A stretch of DNA of 64,000 bases from Nocardiopsis alba DSM 43377 (GTDB taxonomy: Bacteria; Actinomycetota; Actinomycetes; Streptosporangiales; Streptosporangiaceae): positions 124,001-188,000 of the forward strand of contig NZ_ANAC01000011.1 of NCBI RefSeq assembly GCF_000341225.1, read 5' to 3'. The position numbers and the translations under genes are program-made. Positions 1 to 6,479 of the stretch are shown one piece after another (the first letter of the stretch is position 1; the number at the start of each line of letters is the position of its first letter). The notes under the pieces were generated by a model, which made no database searches, was not told the DNA's origin, and was given only the letters and a program-made list of their open reading frames with translations.

Positions 1-67
1 CCTGAGTGCGCCACAGGAGGGACAGGCTGCGCGCGGGATCACCGCTCTTGCTGGGCTGCGGGGGCAT
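1..67 (-). CDS. TetR/AcrR-type regulator, N-terminal fragment (runs off the left edge)
   Basis: An ATG at 67 reads leftward to the window edge and gives 22 residues beginning MPPQPSKSGDPARSLSLLWR. An N-terminal arm ending in a -SLLW- motif just ahead of the helix-turn-helix is typical of one actinobacterial TetR subgroup that often sits beside drug exporters. Only this arm is visible; the DNA-binding and ligand domains lie outside the window. The gene follows the DrrAB-type exporter on the same strand, and its upstream region carries GTAC half-sites like those in front of that exporter. It may therefore control both. The identification rests on a short stretch and is tentative. Confidence 0.45.
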   Translation of the reverse strand, partial: MPPQPSKSGDPARSLSLLWRTQ

Positions 68-99
68 CGGTCCGTCCTGGTACTGCTGGTCCGTAGAGC

Positions 100-115
100 G
101 TACGGGTCAGTGTAC
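100..115. promoter_or_regulatory. GTAC-N8-GTAC putative TetR operator
   Basis: GTAC half-sites at 100-103 and 112-115 are separated by 8 bases and lie about 35 bases upstream of the left-edge TetR start. Possible -10 hexamers on the minus strand (TACACT, TACGCT) overlap them. GTAC-based palindromes are common operators of TetR proteins, so autoregulation is a reasonable inference. Confidence 0.35.
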
Positions 116-160
116 GCCCGTCGACGGTCGCGCCCCATGACCTTCACGCGGGGGAGAGGG

Positions 161-185
161 GAGCGGGCGGGGCCACGGCCCGCTC
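161..185 (-). terminator. Hairpin after the ABC-2 permease gene
   Basis: GAGCGGGC (161-168) pairs perfectly with GCCCGCTC (178-185) around a 9-base loop, immediately beyond the stop of the leftward permease gene. It would separate the exporter operon from the downstream TetR gene. There is no strong T-run, as is usual in high-GC actinomycetes. Confidence 0.55.
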
Positions 186-189
186 GGGT

Positions 190-1053
190 TCAGCCGCCGA
201 GACCTCGGTAGCGGCGCACGCTCAGCGGGGCGAACACCGCCACCAGGAGCAGCGGCCAGACCACCGCCATGAGAAGGGCGTTCTGGGCGATCCACCCCTC
301 ACCGATCACGTTCGGGCCGCCGAACAGCTCCCGCGCGGCCGCCACTGTGGACGACAGCGGGTTCCAGTCGGCGACGGTCCCGAGCCACACCGGCATGGTC
401 GCGGTGGCCACGAAGGCGTTCGAGAGGAAACCGAACGGGAACTCCAGGGTCTGGATGACGGCCATGCCGCCCTGACCTCGGACGACGAGTCCGACGTAGA
501 TACCGATCCACACGAGAGCGAAACGGAAGAGGAGCAGGAGCCCGAAGCCGAGCAGCGCCCGGTCGAACGGGCCGTGCCACTGCCAGCCGACGACCAGGCC
601 GAAACCGATGAGCACGATCAGGGTGAGCGTCGAACGGATCATGTCGGCCAGACAGCGACCGACGACCACGGCCGAGGAGGCCATGGGCATCGAGCGGAAC
701 CGGTCGGTGATGCCCCGGTTCGCGTCGGTGCTCACCGCCGTCACGGTCTCCCCGAGCCCGAACACCATGACCATGGCGAACATGCCGGGCATGAGGTACT
801 CGGTGTAGTCCCCGCCGCCGGGCACCGACATGGATCCGCCCAGCAGGTAGACGAACATCAGCACCATGAGCACGGGGAACAGCAGACCGAAGCCGAGTTC
901 CCAAGGGCCGCGGGCCCAATGGAGGAGATCGCGACGGGCCACCGTCCAGCCATCGGCGAGGGCCCACCCCAGGCGGGGGAGGGGGCCCGACGGAGGAGCG
1001 GGCGCGAGGAGAGGCGACGGGCGGTCACCGGTGTGCGTGTCGGTCGCGGTCAT
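190..1053 (-). CDS. ABC-2 type multidrug exporter, permease subunit (DrrB-like)
   Basis: A 287-residue membrane protein of the ABC-2/DrrB family, which forms the membrane channel of daunorubicin-type drug exporters. After a cytoplasmic N-terminus of about 50 residues there are six hydrophobic segments, with the ABC-2 signature region around VSTDANRGITDRFRSMPM typical of DrrB proteins. The ATG at 1053 overlaps the stop of the upstream ATPase gene by four bases (ATGA), so the two are translationally coupled and form one exporter. Length and topology match DrrB. Substrate is unknown; drug or lipid efflux is inferred from family. A hairpin terminator follows. Confidence 0.85.
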   Translation of the reverse strand: MTATDTHTGDRPSPLLAPAPPSGPLPRLGWALADGWTVARRDLLHWARGPWELGFGLLFPVLMVLMFVYLLGGSMSVPGGGDYTEYLMPGMFAMVMVFGLGETVTAVSTDANRGITDRFRSMPMASSAVVVGRCLADMIRSTLTLIVLIGFGLVVGWQWHGPFDRALLGFGLLLLFRFALVWIGIYVGLVVRGQGGMAVIQTLEFPFGFLSNAFVATATMPVWLGTVADWNPLSSTVAAARELFGGPNVIGEGWIAQNALLMAVVWPLLLVAVFAPLSVRRYRGLGG

Positions 1054-2027
1054 CGGCCGACCTCCGTTCCGTGGTGGGAGTGTTCCTCGGTGCCGGTCAG
1101 ATGGAGGAAGACCTCGTCCAGGGTGGGACGGCGCAGGAGGACGTCGGCCACGCGCAGTCCCTCGTCGTCCAGGGCCCGGACCACACGGGTCAGGGCGGCC
1201 GCGCGGTCCTCCACCTCGGCGCTGATCCGGTGCTCCTCTCGGAACGTGCGCACGGGGGAGCCGGTGGCCCGCTCCACCAGCGCGGCGGCGCGTTCCAGGG
1301 ATCCCTCGTCGGTGAGGACCACGTCGATCCGGTCCCCGCCGATCCGCGACTTGAGGCCGCTCGGGCTCCCCTCGGCGATCACCCGGCCGTGGTCGATCAC
1401 CGAGATCCGCGAGGCCAGCCGGTCCGCCTCCTCCAGGTACTGGGTGGTGAGCAGGACGGTGGTGCCGTCGTCGACCAGCCCGCGGACCGCCGACCACACC
1501 TCTTCGCGGCCGCGGGGGTCGAGGCCGACCGTGGGCTCGTCGAGGAACAGCAGGGGCGGGGCGAGGATCATCCCGGCGGCCAGGTCGAGACGGCGGCGCA
1601 TCCCTCCCGAGTAGGTGGAGACCGGCCGCCGGCCGGTGTCGGCGAGGTCGAAGCGTTCCAGGAGCTCGTCGGCCCTTCGGCGGGCGTCCCGGCGGCCCAG
1701 GTGGTGCAGTCGGGCGAAGAGTTCCAGGTTCTGGCGGCCGCCGAGCACCTCGTCGACGGCGGCGTTCTGGCCGACCAGCCCGATCCGGTGCCGGATCAGG
1801 GCGCCCTCGGTGGCCAGGTCGTGGCCGGCGACCTCGGCGGTGCCCTCGTGGTGGCGGAGCAGGGTGGTGAGGACGCGGACGGTCGTCGACTTACCGGCCC
1901 CGTTCGGCCCGAGGAGGCCGTGCACGGTGCCCCGATCGACCTCCAGGTCGAGTCCGCGCAGGGCCCAACGGTCCTTGAACCTTCGGCCGAGTCCTCGGAC
2001 GGTGATCGCTCTCCGTGGTGTGGGCAT
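1050..2027 (-). CDS. Daunorubicin-resistance-type ABC transporter ATP-binding protein (DrrA-like)
   Basis: A 325-residue ATPase that would energise the adjacent ABC-2 permease. The nucleotide-binding domain fills about residues 8-235: Walker A GPNGAGKST near 40-48, signature YSGGMRRR near 140, Walker B LLFLDEPTVGLDP near 160, and TTQYLEEAD where most ABC proteins have the H-loop. This TTQ form is characteristic of the DrrA subgroup. The C-terminal 80 residues match the DrrA-specific accessory domain. First gene of a two-gene operon; a GTAC-rich palindrome lies 18 bases upstream of its start and probably controls it. Substrate unknown. Confidence 0.9.
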   Translation of the reverse strand: MPTPRRAITVRGLGRRFKDRWALRGLDLEVDRGTVHGLLGPNGAGKSTTVRVLTTLLRHHEGTAEVAGHDLATEGALIRHRIGLVGQNAAVDEVLGGRQNLELFARLHHLGRRDARRRADELLERFDLADTGRRPVSTYSGGMRRRLDLAAGMILAPPLLFLDEPTVGLDPRGREEVWSAVRGLVDDGTTVLLTTQYLEEADRLASRISVIDHGRVIAEGSPSGLKSRIGGDRIDVVLTDEGSLERAAALVERATGSPVRTFREEHRISAEVEDRAAALTRVVRALDDEGLRVADVLLRRPTLDEVFLHLTGTEEHSHHGTEVGR

Positions 2028-2045
2028 GGATCCCTCCCGGTTGGC

Positions 2046-2068
2046 GTACTACGTACAGTACGTCGTAC
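2046..2068. promoter_or_regulatory. 23-bp GTAC-rich palindrome upstream of the DrrAB-type operon
   Basis: The sequence begins GTACTACGTAC and ends GTACGTCGTAC. Its reverse complement matches it at all but one symmetric pair and the centre base. It sits 18 bases from the ATPase start, where a repressor would block transcription. The same GTAC half-sites occur upstream of the left-edge TetR gene, so that protein is the best candidate binder (inference). Confidence 0.55.
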
Positions 2069-2181
2069 GGAACTGGGAACGGCCCACCCCTCGGAGTTAT
2101 TTCCTTATGCCATAAAGAATTTTCTTCGCCATCGTTGTGCCTGGTCGGAGGGGGGATGTGGTGGCGTCGGGGTTCGAGGGG

Positions 2182-2814
2182 TCAGGGGGTGGGCGGTCCC
2201 GGCGTTCCCGTGAAGGTCCCGGCCGCCGCCGCGGCGGCGGTGATCGAGGCGGCCCGGCGGAGGTCGTCGGCGGTGACGGGTTCACGGCTGATGAGGAGTC
2301 GGTAGTACACCGGGGCGATCGCCGAACGGATCACCTCCTCGGCGTCGGTGTCCCGAGGGGCCTCGCCCCTGGCGATCGCCTCGGTCACGATCACGGCGGC
2401 ACGCCGGTGTCGGTCGGACATGAAGCGGCGCAGCGCCTCGGCGACCTCCTCGGACTCGAAGGCCGCCGCGACCGCCGCGGCCGACACCTCGCGTTCGGGG
2501 GCCTCGGTGAAGCCCGACGTCACCGTCTCCACGAGCCTCAGTAGATCGGTGTACAGGGAGCCGGTGAGTTCGGGTTCCCAGTGGCGTTCGGTGGAGTGCT
2601 CCAAGGCGGCGCGCACCAGTCCGTCCACTCCGCCCCACCGGCGGTAGACGGTGGCCTTGTGCACCCCCGATCGGGCGGCCACGGAGTCGACGGTGATCGC
2701 TCCGTAGCCGCGTTCTCCCAGTTCGTCCAGGGTGGCCTGGAGGACGGCGGCGGTGTTGCGGGCGGTGCGGCCTCCGGGGCGGGCGTCTCCCGGAGTGGGG
2801 TGCTGAGAAGTCAT
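2182..2814 (-). CDS. TetR/AcrR family transcriptional regulator
   Basis: A 210-residue protein with the TetR fold. The helix-turn-helix lies near residues 20-65 (VDSVAARSGVHKATVYRRWG, the classic TetR recognition-helix pattern), followed by an all-helical ligand-binding domain. It is divergent from the ABC-F gene, with 90 bases between its start and the ABC-F leader peptide, and two inverted repeats lie in that gap. The simplest reading is that it represses itself and the ABC-F unit and is released by a drug-like ligand. It also lies upstream of the DrrAB-type operon on the same strand, so read-through is possible. Ligand unknown. Confidence 0.85.
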   Translation of the reverse strand: MTSQHPTPGDARPGGRTARNTAAVLQATLDELGERGYGAITVDSVAARSGVHKATVYRRWGGVDGLVRAALEHSTERHWEPELTGSLYTDLLRLVETVTSGFTEAPEREVSAAAVAAAFESEEVAEALRRFMSDRHRRAAVIVTEAIARGEAPRDTDAEEVIRSAIAPVYYRLLISREPVTADDLRRAASITAAAAAAGTFTGTPGPPTP

Positions 2815-2817
2815 AAC

Positions 2818-2831
2818 GCAACTGTAGTTGC
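2818..2831. promoter_or_regulatory. Inverted repeat GCAACTGTAGTTGC, putative TetR operator
   Basis: GCAACT and AGTTGC flank a two-base centre, four bases upstream of the TetR start codon. The position suits autorepression. A related element lies at 2863-2878. Confidence 0.5.
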
Positions 2832-2862
2832 ATTTGCCTGCATCCTCGTGCGATGCTGTTCA

Positions 2863-2878
2863 TGCGACAACAGTCGCA
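2863..2878. promoter_or_regulatory. Inverted repeat TGCGACAACAGTCGCA, putative TetR operator
   Basis: TGCGAC and GTCGCA arms surround a four-base centre, in the middle of the divergent gap and about 27 bases upstream of the leader-peptide start. Together with the 2818-2831 repeat it could let the TetR protein control both directions. Confidence 0.5.
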
Positions 2879-2904
2879 ATAGTCGACCCGAGGAGGAGAT
2901 CATC

Positions 2905-3012
2905 ATGGGCGAACAGCGCAGGACCCCGCGTTCCCGACCGTTCACCCACCTTCTCGGGAGGCCCTGTGACCTTCGCCGTCGTCTGCGACCGACTCACCTA
3001 CTCCTGGCCTGA
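2905..3012 (+). CDS. Putative 35-residue leader peptide overlapping the ABC-F start
   Basis: An ATG at 2905 has a far stronger ribosome-binding site (AGGAGGAGAT, 2891-2900) than the ABC-F gene itself. It encodes MGEQRRTPRSRPFTHLLGRP followed by CDLRRRLRPTHLLLA, an Arg-rich peptide. The stop at 3012 falls 47 bases inside the ABC-F gene in another frame. Antibiotic-resistance ABC-F genes in other bacteria are known to be controlled by short upstream ORFs on which drug-stalled ribosomes alter downstream expression; the arrangement here fits that model. The alternative is that the site belongs to a longer N-terminus in another frame. Expression is not shown by sequence alone. Confidence 0.45.
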   Translation: MGEQRRTPRSRPFTHLLGRPCDLRRRLRPTHLLLA

Positions 3013-4606
3013 CGGCACCACGCCGCTCGCCGACCTGACCACCGCCTTCGGTGCCGGACGCACCGGACTGATCGGCCGCAACGGAAGCGGTAAGTCCACC
3101 CTGCTCTCCCTGATCGCGGGACGGCTCACCCCGACCTCCGGCACCGTCGCGGTCGACGGGGAGGTGGGGCTCCTCGACCAGGCGCTCCCCCTCGCCACCG
3201 ACACCACCGTCGCCGCACTGCTCGGGGTCGATCGGATCCGCGACGCCCTCCTCGCCATCGAGGCCGGGCGGGGCGAGGAGGCCGACTTCACCGCCGTGGG
3301 CTCCGACTGGGACATCGAGGAACGGGCCCTGGCCCGACTGGAACGCTTCGGCGTCGACCTCTCCGCCTCGGAAGGGCACCCGTTGGACCGGCGGGTCGCC
3401 ACCCTGTCCGGGGGCGAGACCGTGCTGACCGCCCTGGCCGGGATCGCCCTGCGTCGCCCCGACGTCACCCTGTTGGACGAACCCACCGACAACCTCGACC
3501 GCGACGCCAGGGAACGGTTCTATGAGGCGGTCGAACACTGGCACGGGGTGCTCATCGTCGTCTCCCACGACCGGGAGCTCCTGGACCGGGTCGACCGCAT
3601 CGCCGAGCTCCGTCACGGACGTGTCCGTACCTGGGGAGGGAACCACACCGCCTACACCGAACGGCTCGCCGTCGAACAGGAGGCCGCGCGCAGGACGGTG
3701 CGCTCCGCCGAGGCCGACGTGCGCAGGGAGAGCCGCCAACTCGCCGAGGCGCGGATCAAGCTCGCCCGCAGGGTCCGCTTCGGACAGAAGAAGTACGACA
3801 CCAAGCGCGAACCGCGCGTGATCATGAACCAGCGCAAACGCGAGGCCCAGGTCTCGGCCGGCCTCCACCGCATCACCCAGGAGGAGAGGCTCGAGGCCGC
3901 GCGCGAAGGGCTGGAACGCGCCGAGGAGGCGGTGCGGGACGACGACACCATCCGCATCACGCTGCCCGGTACCGAGGTCCCCGCGGGCCACGACGTCCTC
4001 GAACTGCGCGACACCGTGCCGGGGCCGGAGGCCGGGGCGCTCTACCTGCGAGGCCCCGAACGCGTGGCCCTGACCGGACCCAACGGTTCGGGCAAGACCA
4101 CGCTGCTCAGGGCGATCGTCGCCCGGGCCTCGGGGGAACCGGCCGCGGAGACGGGCCACGGCCCTCCGGTCCGGGTCGCGCACGTCACCGGCCGGGTCGG
4201 CTACCTGCCCCAACGGCTGGACGTCCTGGACGAGGAGGCGAGCGTCCTCGACAACCTGCGCGCGGCCGCTCCCTCGGCCGGAACACGGACCCTCCGGGCC
4301 GGGCTGGCGCGCTTCCTGATCCGAGGGCACCGGGTGGACCAGAGGGCGGCCGACCTCTCCGGAGGGGAGCGGTTCCGGGTGGCGTTGGCCCGCCTCCTGC
4401 TCGCCGACCTTCCTCCGCGATTGCTGATCCTGGACGAGCCGACCAACAACCTCGACCTGGACGGCCGGGACCGGCTCGTCGAGGCTCTGAACGCCTACCG
4501 GGGCGCGTTGCTGGTGGTCTCGCACGACCACCGGTTCCTGGAGGAGATCGGGGCGACCCGCCGGTGGTCCCTGGAACGGGGCCGGCCACCGGTCGAGGGA
4601 GGCTGA
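2966..4606 (+). CDS. ABC-F family ATP-binding protein (ribosome-associated, possible antibiotic resistance)
   Basis: A 546-residue soluble protein with two tandem ABC domains and no membrane segment, the layout of ABC-F translation factors that bind the ribosomal E-site and can displace antibiotics. Domain 1: Walker A GRNGSGKST near 40, signature LSGGET near 145, Walker B TLLDEPTDNLD. A charged linker (about 235-320) carries the interdomain arm. Domain 2: Walker A GPNGSGKTT near 372, LSGGERFR near 465, Walker B LILDEPTNNLD. The GTG at 2966 with GGGAGG four bases upstream gives the conserved N-terminus MTFAVVCDRLTYSW. An overlapping leader peptide and divergent TetR gene point to drug-inducible control. 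Specificity cannot be read from sequence. Confidence 0.85.
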   Translation: MTFAVVCDRLTYSWPDGTTPLADLTTAFGAGRTGLIGRNGSGKSTLLSLIAGRLTPTSGTVAVDGEVGLLDQALPLATDTTVAALLGVDRIRDALLAIEAGRGEEADFTAVGSDWDIEERALARLERFGVDLSASEGHPLDRRVATLSGGETVLTALAGIALRRPDVTLLDEPTDNLDRDARERFYEAVEHWHGVLIVVSHDRELLDRVDRIAELRHGRVRTWGGNHTAYTERLAVEQEAARRTVRSAEADVRRESRQLAEARIKLARRVRFGQKKYDTKREPRVIMNQRKREAQVSAGLHRITQEERLEAAREGLERAEEAVRDDDTIRITLPGTEVPAGHDVLELRDTVPGPEAGALYLRGPERVALTGPNGSGKTTLLRAIVARASGEPAAETGHGPPVRVAHVTGRVGYLPQRLDVLDEEASVLDNLRAAAPSAGTRTLRAGLARFLIRGHRVDQRAADLSGGERFRVALARLLLADLPPRLLILDEPTNNLDLDGRDRLVEALNAYRGALLVVSHDHRFLEEIGATRRWSLERGRPPVEGG

Positions 4607-4612
4607 CCCGGG

Positions 4613-4651
4613 CCCGGGGCCGTCCCATCGGAGACGGAGGGCGGCCCCGGG
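4613..4651. terminator. Bidirectional hairpin between ABC-F and tag
   Basis: CCCGGGGCCG (4613-4622) pairs perfectly with CGGCCCCGGG (4642-4651) around a 19-base loop, between the convergent ABC-F and glycosylase genes, and would end both transcripts. Confidence 0.7.
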
Positions 4652-4652
4652 G

Positions 4653-5222
4653 TCAGGACGGTTTGGCCGGGCAGGTCACCAGATGGTCCTCGACCACGCC
4701 GGTGGCCTGGAGGTAGGAGTAGGCGATCGTGCCGCCCACGAAACCGAAGCCCCGCCGTTTGAGGTCCCGGCTCAGCCGGTCGGCCAGGTCCGTGGTGACG
4801 GGCACCTGGTCGGGCGAGGTCCAGTGGCCGACCACCGGGGTCCCGTCCACCCGGTCCCACAGGTAGGCGTCGAAGCTCCCGAACTCCTCGCGCACTTTCC
4901 GGAAGGCGCGGGCGTTGCGCACCACGGAGGCGATCTTGAGGCGGTTGCGGATGATCCCGGGGTCGGCGAGCAGGCGTTCGGTGTCCTCCGGCCCGTACTC
5001 GGCGACGCGGTCGTAGTCGAAACCGTCCATCGCCCGCCGGTAGTTCTCCCGTTTGTGCAGCACGGTGGACCAGGACAGGCCGGCCTGGGCCCCCTCCAGG
5101 ATCAGCATCTCGAACAGGTACCGCTCCTCGTGCGAGGGGCGGCCCCACTCGGTGTCGTGGTAGGCGGTCATGGTCTCGGAGGCGTTCCGGGCCCAGGAGC
5201 AGCGGCGGTCGTCGTCGGACAT
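4653..5222 (-). CDS. tag: DNA-3-methyladenine glycosylase I
   Basis: A 189-residue base-excision repair enzyme that removes 3-methyladenine from alkylated DNA. Family hallmarks are visible: N-terminal RCSWA with the first zinc cysteine, YHDTEWG containing the second zinc ligand and the substrate-pocket W, EMLILEGAQAGLSW, and the C-terminal EDHLVTC motif with the final zinc His and Cys. Length matches Tag (about 187 residues). The ATG at 5222 is preceded by GAGGAGA. It is convergent with the ABC-F gene and divergent from the GNAT gene, with no sign of an operon. Confidence 0.93.
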   Translation of the reverse strand: MSDDDRRCSWARNASETMTAYHDTEWGRPSHEERYLFEMLILEGAQAGLSWSTVLHKRENYRRAMDGFDYDRVAEYGPEDTERLLADPGIIRNRLKIASVVRNARAFRKVREEFGSFDAYLWDRVDGTPVVGHWTSPDQVPVTTDLADRLSRDLKRRGFGFVGGTIAYSYLQATGVVEDHLVTCPAKPS

Positions 5223-5363
5223 GGGTCTCCTCGAAGCCGTGGCAGGGGGTCCCGTCCATCGTCCCCGACGCCGGCGACGATCCGGAGACCTCACCGTGAA
5301 GGCCGTGTCGCGGCGTGTGAAAACCCCTTGTCCCCCCGACCGCCCCGGAGAAAGGATGGGGCG

Positions 5364-5930
5364 GTGACGGACACGAACACGGACTTCGAACAGGACCGAC
5401 CCCGGGCGCCTCGGGTGCGTCTGGTGGAGATGACCGAACCCGTCCTCGTCGCCTTGAGCGAGGGGGACGTCGCGGCGGCCGGCCGCCTCTTGGACCTGGA
5501 GTTGGGGGATCACTTCGATTCCGAGGAGGTCCGCTGGGTCACCGACTACCGCCTCGGGCAGCTCCGAGCCGATCCGGCGTGCGCGGGCTGGCTCACGAAC
5601 GTGACGGTGGACGCCGACGACGGCCGGGTGGTCGGGTTCGCCGGCTTCCACGGACCTCCGGACGGCGATCACCGTGTGGAGGTCGGCTACTCCGTGGCCC
5701 CGGAGGAGCGCCGTCGAGGGTATGCGCGGGCAACCCTCACCGAGCTGCTCCGCAAGGCCGACGCCTCTCCGGAGGTCGCGGCGGTGCTCGCCTCGATCCG
5801 CCCGGACAACGTCGGGTCGCTGGCGACCATCGCGGGCTTCGGCTTCGAGCGCGTCGGCGAGAAGTGGGACGAGCGCGACGGTCTGGAGCACATCTACGAA
5901 CGCCCTTCGCCCGCACCGTCGGGCGAGTAG
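5364..5930 (+). CDS. GNAT family N-acetyltransferase
   Basis: A 188-residue acyl-CoA-dependent acetyltransferase. The GNAT core shows motif A, VEVGYSVAPEERRRGYA, near residues 104-121, where the R/G residues bind the acetyl-CoA pyrophosphate. The downstream SIRPDNVGSLATIAGFGF matches motif B with its conserved N-x-x-S pattern seen in RimJ-like GNATs. The GTG at 5364 is chosen because the coding pattern and domain begin there. The substrate cannot be deduced. The gene is monocistronic or reads into the VOC gene 91 bases downstream, although a palindrome in that gap suggests separate control. Confidence 0.85.
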   Translation: MTDTNTDFEQDRPRAPRVRLVEMTEPVLVALSEGDVAAAGRLLDLELGDHFDSEEVRWVTDYRLGQLRADPACAGWLTNVTVDADDGRVVGFAGFHGPPDGDHRVEVGYSVAPEERRRGYARATLTELLRKADASPEVAAVLASIRPDNVGSLATIAGFGFERVGEKWDERDGLEHIYERPSPAPSGE

Positions 5931-5941
5931 TCTTCCTCAAG

Positions 5942-5959
5942 TACCTCGACATCGAGATA
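5942..5959. promoter_or_regulatory. Near-perfect palindrome TACCTCGACATCGAGATA upstream of the VOC gene
   Basis: TACCTCGA and TCGAGATA flank CA, with one mismatched pair. It begins 12 bases after the GNAT stop and 62 bases before the VOC start. TCGA-type palindromes of this size are typical of MarR or winged-helix regulators. No matching regulator gene is adjacent. Confidence 0.45.
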
Positions 5960-6021
5960 CTGGCCCGGTGTGCTCGACCCCGGGCCCGGGCCGGTTCCAC
6001 GACGACGTTGAAAGAGGAGCC

Positions 6022-6423
6022 ATGACCACCCCCCACCCCACCGAGACCACCACCGACCTCGGGTTCGGTCTCCACCACGTACTGATCCCCCTGCCGCCGG
6101 GGGGAGAGGACGCCTGCCGGGCCTTCTACGTCGACGTCCTCGGTTTCGTGGAGGTCCCCAAGCCTCCGGCCCTGGTCGCCCGCGGCGGACTGTGGGTCCG
6201 CGCCGACGACCTGGAACTCCACCTCGGGGTGGAGGAGGGGTTCGTGCCGCAGCGCAAGGCGCACCCCGGCATCCTCGTCCGCGAGATCGACGTTCTCGCC
6301 GAACGGATCATCGCGGCCGGACACGAACTCGTCTGGGACGAGAACCTCCCCGGATACCGCCGCTTCCACCTCTTCGACAACAACGGCAACCGCCTGGAGT
6401 TCCTCAGCCCGTCGGGCGAGTAG
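6022..6423 (+). CDS. VOC superfamily protein (glyoxalase/bleomycin-resistance/dioxygenase fold)
   Basis: A 133-residue single-unit VOC protein. It starts its first beta-alpha module with GLHHVLIPLPPGGEDACRAFYVDVLGF, with a probable metal-ligand His. The C-terminal part carries RRFHLFDNNGNRLEFLSPSG, the DPxGNxxEF-like motif with the last metal Glu. Family members bind or isomerise small electrophiles or sequester drugs; which applies here is unknown. The ATG at 6022 has AGAGGAG upstream. A palindromic site precedes it and an 11-bp-stem terminator follows. Confidence 0.85.
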   Translation: MTTPHPTETTTDLGFGLHHVLIPLPPGGEDACRAFYVDVLGFVEVPKPPALVARGGLWVRADDLELHLGVEEGFVPQRKAHPGILVREIDVLAERIIAAGHELVWDENLPGYRRFHLFDNNGNRLEFLSPSGE

Positions 6424-6436
6424 CCGTTCGACGGTC

Positions 6437-6478
6437 CGGAAGGGGCGAGGGCGGGAAGACCACGCCCCGCCCCTTCCG
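6437..6478. terminator. Bidirectional hairpin, 11-bp perfect stem
   Basis: CGGAAGGGGCG (6437-6447) pairs with CGCCCCTTCCG (6468-6478) across a 20-base loop, between the rightward VOC gene and the leftward ABC exporter gene that ends at 6480. Confidence 0.75.
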
Positions 6479-6479
6479 T

